Assembly: GCA_963790585.1 (NCBI GenBank)
Contig: CAWBOY010000004.1
Location: 1,054,001-1,118,000 of the forward strand
DNA from: CAWBOY01 sp963790585
Lineage (GTDB): Bacteria > Planctomycetota > Planctomycetia > Gemmatales > Gemmataceae
DNA length: 64,000 nucleotides
Direction of reading: 5' to 3'
The position numbers and the translations under genes were made by a program. Under the pieces are notes generated by a model. That model was not told the DNA's origin, made no database searches, and saw only the letters and a program-made list of their open reading frames with translations. Shown in pieces: positions 54,873 through 63,352 of the stretch; position 1 is the stretch's first letter; every line of letters starts with the position of its first letter.

Positions 54873-55865
54873 ATGAAACGTTCGTATTGGCTAATTGTTC
54901 TTGCGTCTATTTTAATAGCGCCGCGCGAAAGTCAGGCGCAGTATTCGTATTCCGGCCAGTTTGGATTACCGGAAGTAGGCGCTGGGAATGGCTATGGAAT
55001 TGCGATCGACGCAAACCAAAACTTCTTTATTTCTGGTGGGCCAAACAACAATAACATATATAAATACAGTAACTCAGGAACTTATCAATTCACGACCGGC
55101 GGTTCTTCCCAGCTTTCGGATTTTGCTCCTGGAGTCGCTACAAACTCCAACGGAAACGTATATGTCGCGGATTTTGATGGCGGCAACGTTAAGGTGTTTA
55201 ACGGATCGACCGGCGCTTACTCGTCTACGTTCGGGACAACCGGCAGCGGAACTGGACAATTACTTCATCCTTATTCCATCGCGACGGATGCCAATGGAAA
55301 TGTCTATGTTGGCGACTACGGGAACCACGTTGTTCAAAAGTATGACGCCAGCGGTTCGTTCGTCGGTTCCATTGGCGGCGGAACGGGTCTCGTGCCATTC
55401 GGGCTGGCCACAGACGCAGCCGAAAATCTTTATGTCAGCAACTATGGCGCTAATCGCGTCGAGAAATATGGTCCTGGCGGCAGCTTGGAGTACTTGGTCG
55501 GAAATGGTGGACAGCTTAGCGGACCAATTGGGTTAGCTTTGGATTCAAATGGGAACATCTTCGTAGCTGATTCGAATAATGACCGAATAATGGAGTTTGC
55601 CGCAGACGGAAATTATATCGGTCAATTCGGCTCTGCCGGGAGCGGAGATGGCCAGTTAGCATTTCCAATTGGGCTCGCGATCGACTCTAACGACAATGTT
55701 TACGTGCTTGACCAGGGTAACGCTAGAGTCGAGGAGTTCTCGCTGTCCGCCGTCCCCGAGCCGTCGAGTTTCATCCTCTGCGGCCTGCTTGCCAGTGGCG
55801 GGCTTGGCGGGTATCTCTGGCGCCGGGGTCGGCAGCGAAAGATCGTTGGACCTGCGACAGCGTAG
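54873..55865 (+). CDS. NHL-repeat PEP-CTERM protein 1
   Basis: It is 330 aa from ATG 54873, preceded by AAGGAATTGCGGA. The signal peptide MKRSYWLIVLASILIAPRES ends near AQA-type QAQYSY. Six or so NHL blades follow (GIAIDANQNFFISGG, SIATDANGNVYVGDYGNHVV, GLALDSNGNIFVADSNNDRI, GLAIDSNDNVYVLDQGNARV). The C-terminus has the sorting signal AVPEPSSFILCGLLASGGLG, a TM and a basic RRGRQRK tail. It is expected to be exported, processed by the exosortase and displayed or released. NHL propellers usually bind proteins or sugars; the ligand is unknown. Confidence 0.88.
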   Translation: MKRSYWLIVLASILIAPRESQAQYSYSGQFGLPEVGAGNGYGIAIDANQNFFISGGPNNNNIYKYSNSGTYQFTTGGSSQLSDFAPGVATNSNGNVYVADFDGGNVKVFNGSTGAYSSTFGTTGSGTGQLLHPYSIATDANGNVYVGDYGNHVVQKYDASGSFVGSIGGGTGLVPFGLATDAAENLYVSNYGANRVEKYGPGGSLEYLVGNGGQLSGPIGLALDSNGNIFVADSNNDRIMEFAADGNYIGQFGSAGSGDGQLAFPIGLAIDSNDNVYVLDQGNARVEEFSLSAVPEPSSFILCGLLASGGLGGYLWRRGRQRKIVGPATA

Positions 55866-55970
55866 ATTTTTTCTTCGGAACCCAGCCGATTGGCTCGGCG
55901 GGGTTATCTCCCTTAATAAGGGATTTGCTTCTTATGGTATCAACATCTCCTTTTGAAACGAAAGAAGTAC

Positions 55971-56951
55971 ATGAAGCGATTCCTCTTGATTGCGGGCTTT
56001 GCCTGGTGTTTGCTGACGCCAAGCCAGGGCCGCGCTCAGTATTCCTATACGAGCCAATTTAGTATTCCGAGTACGGGAGGCTATTTGGCCCTCGACGCCA
56101 GTCATAATTTCTACCTCGGCGCTGAAAATTCCGCGGTCATCAAGTATGACGCTTCGGGAACGTATACTTACGCGATAGGACAGCGGGGCGGCCAAACCGG
56201 ATCGGACAATAGCCATTTTGCTGCGCCAGAAGGGATAGCTACCAACTCAACCGGGCGACTTTTTGTGGCTGACTATGGCAATAACCGCGTTCAAGTGTTC
56301 AACAGTTCCGACGGATCCTATTCGGCGACCATAACGGGCGGATCAACAACCTTTACCGGAGCGCCTCAGGGCGTCGCTGCCGACAATAACGGCAACATAT
56401 ATGTCACGGACGGAAGTAATCAGATACAAAAATTTGACAGCTCCGGAACCTACCTCAGGACTATTACCGCCGCCTATGCTCCTGGAAGAATCGCGGTGGA
56501 TTCGAACGGCAATATCTTCGAGGCGCTGGGCGCCGGCCTCGGCAAATATGACAGCAACGGCAACTTGCTCTCTTCCTTCGGCGGTTACACGTATCTTCAT
56601 CAACCAATTGGAATTGCTATAGATTCCAATAACAACGTGTTCGTAACTGACAATTCCAATAATAACGTCACGGAATTTGACAACAACGGGAATTTTGTGA
56701 GCCAGTTCGGCAGCCCTGGCTCTGGTGTCGGACAGCTAAGCGATCCCTTCGGCATTGCGATCGACGCCAGCAACAATGTCTTTGTCGTCGATTCGGGTAA
56801 CGATCGCATCGTCGAATTCTCGTCCAGCCTTGCTGCAGTCCCCGAGCCGTCTAGCTTCATCCTGTGTGGCCTGCTCGGGGCGAGCGGCTTCGGCGCTTAT
56901 CTTTGGCGCCGCTCGCGGAGGTCTAACATTGCCACCGCAGCAATAGCCTAA
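55971..56951 (+). CDS. NHL-repeat PEP-CTERM protein 2
   Basis: It is 326 aa from ATG 55971 (GAAAGAAGTAC upstream). The signal peptide is MKRFLLIAGFAWCLLTPSQG followed by RAQYSYTSQF. NHL blades include GIATNSTGRLFVADYGNNRV and GIAIDASNNVFVVDSGNDRI. The tail is VPEPSSFILCGLLGASGFGA with RRSRR. It is clearly paralogous to protein 1, and blades are partly shuffled between them. Confidence 0.88.
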   Translation: MKRFLLIAGFAWCLLTPSQGRAQYSYTSQFSIPSTGGYLALDASHNFYLGAENSAVIKYDASGTYTYAIGQRGGQTGSDNSHFAAPEGIATNSTGRLFVADYGNNRVQVFNSSDGSYSATITGGSTTFTGAPQGVAADNNGNIYVTDGSNQIQKFDSSGTYLRTITAAYAPGRIAVDSNGNIFEALGAGLGKYDSNGNLLSSFGGYTYLHQPIGIAIDSNNNVFVTDNSNNNVTEFDNNGNFVSQFGSPGSGVGQLSDPFGIAIDASNNVFVVDSGNDRIVEFSSSLAAVPEPSSFILCGLLGASGFGAYLWRRSRRSNIATAAIA

Positions 56952-56963
56952 AGCGCATTTTTC

Positions 56964-56990
56964 CGAGCCGTCTCGACGCCCGAGGCGGCT
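56964..56990 (+). terminator. Intrinsic terminator-like hairpin after PEP-CTERM gene 2
   Basis: GAGCCGTCTCG (56964-56974) pairs with CGAGGCGGCTC (56980-56990), 11 bp with one G-T, with loop ACGCC. A T-rich CTTTCAATTGT follows. It would separate gene 2 from gene 3. Confidence 0.6.
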
Positions 56991-57121
56991 CCTTTCAATT
57001 GTCATGGTGACGGGCGCCGAAACACTGAGCGGCCGGTCGTGCTTATCACACTTACTTTTGGTGACACATAATAGGCCACTTGTTTCACGATTATTAACTG
57101 ATTTTCTGAAAGGCATTGGTT

Positions 57122-58111
57122 ATGAGACGATCGCGTTGGTTGCTCACGCTCCTCACGTTCAGTCTGGCCTTTGGCCAATCCAAAGCACAGTATACCTACA
57201 CCACGCAGTTCGGCAGCGGACAAATCAATGGTTTTACTACCAGCCTTGCGGTAGACGCCAGTAACAATGTTTATGTCGGGGATTATTCCGGCGTAACCAG
57301 ATTCGATAGTGCTACGTCGTACACATCGTCGTCGACGTTGATAAGCGGGCTAAGCGGTAATGATATTCCACGGGGAATCACCATTGCGAACAATGCACTA
57401 TATGTCGGCGATGCAAGCACGGTAAACGTCTACAACCTCTCGGGTGCCTATCAATCCACTTTTAATAATCCACCAAGCAGTGGCCAGACTACGGGTATTG
57501 GCCACGATTCCAGCGGTAGGATCTTTACCGCCAATAATGGCGTGGGGATCAACGTTTATAATGGTGACGGTACTTATTCGAACAGCTTCCCGGTGGGAGT
57601 TTATAATAACCCGTTAGGTGTCGGCGTGGACCGCGGCAGCAGCGTGTATATCACGGAGAACGGCCCGGATGGAAGTTACTTGCACAAATATGATTCCCTC
57701 GGAAACGCTCTGGGCAACGTGAACGTGTCGGTCCTAGTAGGAAATTATTATACCAATTATGGAGTAGCTATCGATTCCAAGGGGGATGTGTTCATAGCGG
57801 GCGATCAGGCCGGATACGTGTACGAGTTGGACCAGAATTTCAACCTCATCCAAACGCTTGGCAACGGGCTTAACGACGGTTCCTCACCGATTCAGAATCC
57901 ATATGCTCTTGCCGTGGATTCGCAAGATAATCTCTTCATTTCGACTTCTTCCTCGTTGGGAGTAGCTTCCATCGTCGAATTTTCTCCGCCCGCCAGCGTG
58001 CCAGAACCGTCCAGCTTCATCCTCTGCGGCCTGCTCGCCACTGGAGGACTCGGCGGTTACTTTTGGCGCCGGGGTCGGCAGCGAAAGCTCGTTGGACCTG
58101 CAATAGCGTAG
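57122..58111 (+). CDS. NHL/beta-propeller PEP-CTERM protein 3
   Basis: It is 329 aa from ATG 57122. The signal peptide is MRRSRWLLTLLTFSLAFGQS with KAQYTYTTQF after it. The propeller is more diverged (SLAVDASNNVYVGDYSGVTR, GVAIDSKGDVFIAGDQAGYV, ALAVDSQDNLFISTSSSLGV). The C-terminal SVPEPSSFILCGLLATGGLG with RRGRQRKLVGP is nearly the same as in protein 1. A single exosortase is in view for all three. Confidence 0.87.
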   Translation: MRRSRWLLTLLTFSLAFGQSKAQYTYTTQFGSGQINGFTTSLAVDASNNVYVGDYSGVTRFDSATSYTSSSTLISGLSGNDIPRGITIANNALYVGDASTVNVYNLSGAYQSTFNNPPSSGQTTGIGHDSSGRIFTANNGVGINVYNGDGTYSNSFPVGVYNNPLGVGVDRGSSVYITENGPDGSYLHKYDSLGNALGNVNVSVLVGNYYTNYGVAIDSKGDVFIAGDQAGYVYELDQNFNLIQTLGNGLNDGSSPIQNPYALAVDSQDNLFISTSSSLGVASIVEFSPPASVPEPSSFILCGLLATGGLGGYFWRRGRQRKLVGPAIA

Positions 58112-58307
58112 ATTTCTTATTCGGAACCCGGCCGATCAAGTCGGCTAGGCTCTCTGCTTCAATGGGGCTCTGGTTTCTTTGCTTAAGTTGCCGTAACCTG
58201 ATTCACATACCGCAGTTTCTCCGCAACCACAGGAAGGAATGCAAACGGCGTTCGCTCCTGGGATAATGGTTTAACCAAAACCAACATCGTTCCGGGGAGA
58301 AAACGCC

Positions 58308-59846
58308 GTGGCTACTATTGCAACCGATCATCCGTTTGTCGTCATGAACCAATCGCAAATCGCCGGCGTCCTGTCGTGCTTCGACCGCGTCATCTTCCGG
58401 GGTTACCTGCCGCTCAGCTATGCCAAGGGAATGCGGGGCTTTCGCTATGGGCAGAAAATCCAGCTCAAGGATTTCAAAGACTATGCGCCCCAAGTGGCCG
58501 AACGTGTCAAAGAGCACGTGAAAACGCTGGTGGCCGCGGCCGGGGCGCCTTATAGGCATCTACCAACCAAGGAGCCGATGGAGCAGCAGGCGCGGCAAAT
58601 GGCCAAGGACAAGGGGATTCACGCGGGCATCGTCTGCGTCTATTCGCAACTCGAAACCTGCCGGGCCTACCGCTTCGAGTACCAGGGGCTGCCGCGACTG
58701 CGGCCTGATTTTCGTCGCTGCCTGGTTGCTGTATGTCTTCGTGATGCACGCGGTGCTGGGCCTGATCCATGTCAAGCTGCACACTTGGTTTCCGCTGACG
58801 ATGCAGGTCTATGTCAACGGCCATGATTTCGTCGCCAAAAGCTCGACAGCCTGGGAGTGTGCCAGGCGATGCACGACAACGCTTTCATGGCGTTGGGCGA
58901 CGTGGCGGCGGCCCAGGGTTGCGCCGATCGCTTCGCCAAGCAAAATTGGCCTAAACTGCTGGGTGCTTTGGCCCGGCAATTCAATCCGCTGCTGGAGCAC
59001 GAGCTTCAGGGGCAGGAATATTATTGGGTGATGGAGCAAGCGGAGTATGCCACGGATGTGCTGTTCACGAACGGTTCGGCATTGGCCTCGCTTTATCCCC
59101 GTCTGGTGGAGCACGCGCGGGGGTGCCTTTCGGCGGCGGACATTTTGAAGTTCCTGGATCGCAAACGGGAGGCGAATTTCCAGGGCGAGGTACAGACACC
59201 TGTGGGCCGAAGCGTGGAGGGAGCGCGTGTCAAGCACACGATGAAATCGAACAAGCTGAAGATGTACGACAAGGCTGGCCTGGTGCTACGTATCGAGACG
59301 ACGATCAACGACCCGAAGGAGTTCCGGGTGCGTCGCCGCGCTGCCAAGGGGCAGTTGACCTGGCAGCCGCTACGCACAGGGGTGGCTTGGCTGTGGCGGT
59401 TCGCGGAAGTGAGCCGGTCGGCGAACGGCCGCTACCTGGAGGCGTTGGCGGTGGTCGAGGACGACGGCGCCGCGCGGCGTTTGCTGGACCGAGTGACCCG
59501 GCCAGCCAAGCTCAACGGACAGCGTCGCCGCGCCTTACAACCGTTGAGTTCGGCGGACCAGGCATTGTTCCTGGCAGTATTGCGGGGCGAGCATCGGCTG
59601 CGTGGCTTTCGTAACCGCGACCTGGCCGCCCACCTCTACCCGCGACCAACCCGCGACCGAGCCGAACGTAACCGCCGCTGCGCCCGCGTGACGCGTCTGA
59701 TCCAACTACTGCGTGCCCGCGGCCTGATAGCCAAGATTCCAGGCACGCGTCGCTATCGCGTGACGCCGCAGGCCGCGGCTTTAATGAGCGCTGCGATCTA
59801 CGTCCGTTACAAACACCTGCCCAAGGAGTTACACGAAGTGGCTTGA
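58308..59846 (+). pseudogene. Conserved planctomycete-type protein of unknown function, two frameshifts
   Basis: The start GTG 58308 after GGGGAGAAAACGCC gives ATIATDHPFVVMNQSQIAGV ... CFDRVIFRGYLPLSYAKGM. Frame 1 fails after LRPDFRRCL near 58720. A second frame supplies LYVFVMHAVLGLIHVKLHTW ... VNGHDFVAK to about 58845. The third frame (from LDSLGVCQAMHDNAFMALGD) runs to 59846 with a winged-helix-like C-terminus (RNRRCARVTRLIQLLRARGL, IPGTRRYRVTPQAAALM). Restored, it would be about 510 aa. I recall no function for this family; some databases may call it a MarR-like regulator from the C-terminus. Its uniform high GC and lack of neighbours suggest a mobile or selfish gene, which is inference. 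Confidence 0.6.
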
Positions 59847-59924
59847 ATTCCGCGGACGTTGGTTTAAGCTCACATTTGCGCGCCGAACGCTGGTTGGCGT
59901 GAGCTAGATACTACCATGGAATCT

Positions 59925-60095
59925 TCACACCCTGAGCTTCCACTCATGTTCGCACTTCTTGCATCGATATTTCGTTTCCATCGCCTCGGCCTCTCCCTTC
60001 TTCGGATCAGCAGGGATCTTCTTCCGGCCGCTGAAAGCATAGTCGTGGCTGCCGCATTCAGGGCATGACTTAAGCACCGGCTTCTGATCGCTCAT
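59925..60095 (-). CDS. 56-aa zinc-ribbon protein
   Basis: This small ORF, too short for most gene callers, reads MSDQKPVLKSCPECGSHDYA ... YRCKKCEHEWKLRV. Two CxxC knuckles (CPECGS and CKKCEH) spaced about 30 residues apart make a classical zinc ribbon, as in TFIIS-like or transcription-linked small proteins. ATG 60095 is preceded (reverse strand) by AGAGAGTGAACG, a weak ribosome site. Function unknown. Confidence 0.6.
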   Translation of the reverse strand: MSDQKPVLKSCPECGSHDYAFSGRKKIPADPKKGEAEAMETKYRCKKCEHEWKLRV

Positions 60096-60736
60096 CGTTC
60101 ACTCTCTAGCCTGGTTTATCCGGGGAGCATCTTAGGATAGAAGAGGCAGCGCTTCCTACAAGTGGTCGAGCCGATCACGAGATAAAAAATGAAGCCAGCA
60201 GCCGGGGGAAGCTGCTGGCTTTAAGGATGAGCCAGGGGGAAGGGAGGGGGACATGCGGGTTAGGCCTTGGATCGAAGGCCTGACTGGCTGTTTTCTGAAA
60301 TGTGTCTCCGCATACGGCGTGCCAATCGTGCTGATGCTGTCGATGTCGAAGCGCAATAGCTTTCAGAATCTGGCGTTACGATGTAATTGGTGAAATCGAG
60401 CATTCTCTCGCGGACGCCAGCGTTTGTAAAAGGTATCTGTTCTGCATGTAAGATGGGAGTGTCATGCTCAGAACCTCCTTAAAGACCACAACAAATGCGA
60501 CTGCCATTGTCACTCAGGTTCCTGTTCACGCCGCTCCGCAAATAAACTTCTAGAGATACGCGCGGGCCCTAATTCGGAAACCACATATCTGACAAGATGT
60601 TACAGCGTTATTGCTCAAGAAGTGGCTTTGCCGTTCGAGTCCTGATCGGGCGCCCGCGTGTTACGCCGTTCGAACTTCTCAATTCGCGCTTGTGTCAAGC
60701 CTTGTGGCGCACGATGACTTGAGCAGGGCCTTTCCC
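60096..60736. other. Gene-poor stretch between zinc ribbon and ISAs1 remnant
   Basis: Apart from one hairpin (60193-60220), no supported gene is seen. The leftward ORF at 60156-60356 runs straight through that hairpin and looks spurious. Confidence 0.4.
60193..60220 (-). terminator. Intrinsic terminator on the reverse strand
   Basis: AGCCAGCAGC (60193-60202) and GCTGCTGGCT (60211-60220) form a perfect 10-bp stem with loop CGGGGGAA. On the reverse strand it is followed by a T-rich tract (ATTTTTTATC, 60181-60190), so it should stop leftward transcription before the zinc-ribbon gene. Confidence 0.75.
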
Positions 60737-61488
60737 TTATGCACACTGCGGGAGACCGATAAGGTTTCTCGCCAAGTTTGGGTTCACTTGCAATAGTTCA
60801 AAGGCTTCCGGACAACTGGCTGCCTTCATTCCCGCCAGCAGATGCACGATCGCGTTACGCAATGCCGCCAGCACCTGGGGTGCCGAGCCTGAACGCACGC
60901 GGCAGGCATCTTCACGCAGCGTCACGTCGCGGACGTAATGCAATTGATTCTCGATCTTCCAATGATCCCGCACCATTCTTAATAGTTTAACGGCATCCGC
61001 TTCCTCGGCTGACAAACTGGTGATGCCATACACCACCTCGACTGTCGTCACACCCTTGATCCGACGTTCCCGACGCACTTCAAAGCCCTGTTTCAGACCA
61101 GGCCATTTTTGCTGCAAGGTCAGGATCGACGTGGTGCGCAGCGTCCGTTTCTCCTCACGACCGTGACCCTTATCCACGCTCGTTGCCAGCCGTTGCGGTG
61201 CTGGCGACGGCAACTGCTGGTCACCAGGGGGAAGTGGCCGCCGCGATGCTTCGGGCGGCGGCTTCAAAGGCAAAGCCTGCTTGAATATCCACTTCGAGAC
61301 CCGGCTGATTGCCCTTCACCATCAAGATATAATCGCCCCCAGCGTCGTTGATCTGCTCGGCCTAATCGCGTTGGCAAAACATGGCATCGCCGACCACCAC
61401 TTTGTCTTTCAAGGGCAAAATACCCAACAAACGCAAAGCCGCCTTATGCTCATTTGCCTTGGAGTCGACACGAATCTGTGCCAGGACT
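60737..61488 (-). pseudogene. ISAs1-family transposase remnant, interrupted by IS21 copy 3
   Basis: Read leftward from the IS21 end: VLAQIRVDSKANEHKAALRL ... DKVVVGDAMFCQRD, then an in-frame TAG where RDLAEQI is expected, then AGGDYILMVKGNQPGLEVDI. Near 61240 a frameshift moves to the 178-aa ORF ending at 60737 (RTLRTTSILTLQQKWPGLKQ ... YGITSLSAEEADAVKLLRMV, DHWKIENQLHYVRDVTLRED, the C-terminal Glu region). These are hallmarks of DDE_Tnp_ISAs1. The 5' part upstream of VLAQ would lie beyond the IS21 element. Confidence 0.82.
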
Positions 61489-61745
61489 TGTCAGCAGCGT
61501 TTTAGCATGGGGCCAAAATTGCGCGGTGGCCCGGGCCAGGGCGCGCAGGCAGGATCGCGGGCCAGGCCGCGCGCTTTCGTAGAGGGCCATAGGCGTGCAC
61601 TGTCCCGGGCCAGCACGCGGCGTGGTTCTTTGGTTGGGATTTTGTGATAGGCTTGAAGCACTTCCCAGCGCCACTCGGCGCCAAAACGCCTCGGAGCCAG
61701 GCGCAACCTGGCCCCGAGACTTGACCGGCGGGAGCAAGACCTCCC

Positions 61746-62282
61746 TTGGGCCCACCCTCATTTCAGCATTTCTGTGGCCAACGGCCAGAGGCACCATGTC
61801 TTCGTCGAACGCGGCGTTGTTTGCTCAAGGGTTGTGAGCGACGCTTCACGCCGGCGCGTCCTCAGCGCGCTGATTGCAGCGCGGCCTGTCGCCGGGAGGC
61901 ACAGCGGTGGCGACGCTGGCAGGCGAGCCAGCGTTATCGGTCCACCGAGCGAGGCCAAGAGCGGCGGCGGGAACAGAGCCGGCGGTATCGCGAGCGACAG
62001 CGTCAGCAACAGCGAACCGAGTCAGCTGACGAAGCTTTGCCGCGCGAGGGCCAGCGCCCAGGGTCTGCGTGCGATGATTTTGCCAGGCGGCCCTGCGATC
62101 GACCGGGTTGTTATGAGCTTTTCCCGATCGCCGATGAACAATCGTGCAAGCGATTCTGTAGTTTGGCCTGCCGACTGGCGTTACGTCGCGTGTTGGATCG
62201 TGAGGCGCGCTATCGGTCGCGGCGTCGGCGCTGGCGTTCGGAACGTGTGACCGAGCGTGTGCGGCCTCCAGATACGTCGTGA
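61746..62282 (+). CDS. Two-cluster zinc-finger protein of IS21 element (copy 3)
   Basis: This 178-aa protein is the same as copy 2 except for a short stretch: PARPQRADCSAACRREA here against PARPQARYCSAACRREA. At DNA level a base is lost near 61860 and one gained some ten bases on, so the frame is restored and the Cys residues kept. The second cluster CDRPGCYELF ... FCSLACRL is unchanged. Confidence 0.65.
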   Translation: MGPPSFQHFCGQRPEAPCLRRTRRCLLKGCERRFTPARPQRADCSAACRREAQRWRRWQASQRYRSTERGQERRREQSRRYRERQRQQQRTESADEALPREGQRPGSACDDFARRPCDRPGCYELFPIADEQSCKRFCSLACRLALRRVLDREARYRSRRRRWRSERVTERVRPPDTS

Positions 62283-62437
62283 CCAAGTCTTTGCAGATAT
62301 TTTTGAGCGAGCAGCCAGGATAAAGTGCCTCCACCCCAAACCGGAGAGAGGAGCGGGCGGTCGCGAGAGCGATTTTGCGTCCCCCGTTTCCTTTCTTCGA
62401 ATGGAGGAAAGAGGGAGGTTTGGTGGAGGGTACGTAC

Positions 62438-63352
62438 ATGGCTTGGAACGACGGTATCTCACGACCGGTGATGCTTGCCGACCTGGGCCAGCACTATCGG
62501 CGTTATCGCCTGACCGATTTGGAGGCGGAGGAAGCAATGGCGGGATCGCTGCGTCGTTGGGGGCAGTTGTCACCGGTGGTGGTGTGTATGCGTGAGCAAA
62601 AATTGGAACTCCTCGACGGCTTCAAGCGTTATGCGGCGGCACGCCAGGTAGGTGGGTTAAGGAGTTTGAGCGTACGAGTATTGGAGGTGGATGAGCCGAC
62701 GGCAAAGGCGGCGATTCTGGGGTTGAACCGTGGTCAGGGTCCGGTACGGGAGTTGGAGGAGGCCTGGGTTGTCCAGGGGTTGGTACGTGACGATGGGATG
62801 ACGCAGGTGGAAGCGGCCCACTTGTTGGGCCGACACAAGAGTTGGGTGTGTCGCCGCCTGGCGTTGTTGGAGCGGTTGAGTGTGGCGGTGAAAGAGGATT
62901 TGCGTTTGGGATTAGTGGGTCCGTCGTTGGCCCGTCAATTGACGCGGTTGCCCGTGGGCAACCAGGAAGCATTGTTGGAGTTGACGCGCCGGGAGACGTT
63001 GACGGCTCAGGAAGTGAGCGGCGTGATCGAGTTGTTGCAAGGTGCCAGTGACGAGCAGGCGGCGTTCGTGCTGGCGAAGCCTCGTGAGGCGTTGGCTCAG
63101 GTAAACGGTATGCCGACGGCATTGCGGGATCCACGTCTGAGTGGAGCCGGGAACTGGCTGGCGAAGCATTTGAGACAGGCTTTGGAAACACTGACTCGTC
63201 TGGAGAATTGGCTTCGGACGCCGAACGTGCTTGAGTTGCGAACGCAGGATCGTGAGATCCTCCAGCCGATATTGGCGCGTGTCGGCGATCAGTCCCATGT
63301 GGTGGCGGAGTTGGTGTTGGGACCGGACCTCAAGCGTATGAGGCTGCCATGA
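62438..63352 (+). CDS. ParB/RepB-like protein of IS21 element (copy 3)
   Basis: This 304-aa protein is identical to copies 1 and 2, with its start at MAWNDGISRP. The stop overlaps the istA ATG (63349-63352, ATGA). Perfect conservation across the copies reflects recent spread and does not by itself show selection. Confidence 0.75.
   Translation: MAWNDGISRPVMLADLGQHYRRYRLTDLEAEEAMAGSLRRWGQLSPVVVCMREQKLELLDGFKRYAAARQVGGLRSLSVRVLEVDEPTAKAAILGLNRGQGPVRELEEAWVVQGLVRDDGMTQVEAAHLLGRHKSWVCRRLALLERLSVAVKEDLRLGLVGPSLARQLTRLPVGNQEALLELTRRETLTAQEVSGVIELLQGASDEQAAFVLAKPREALAQVNGMPTALRDPRLSGAGNWLAKHLRQALETLTRLENWLRTPNVLELRTQDREILQPILARVGDQSHVVAELVLGPDLKRMRLP

Noticed and set aside
60156..60356. 66-aa leftward ORF
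   Set aside because: It runs through a strong terminator hairpin, has no ribosome site and resembles no family.
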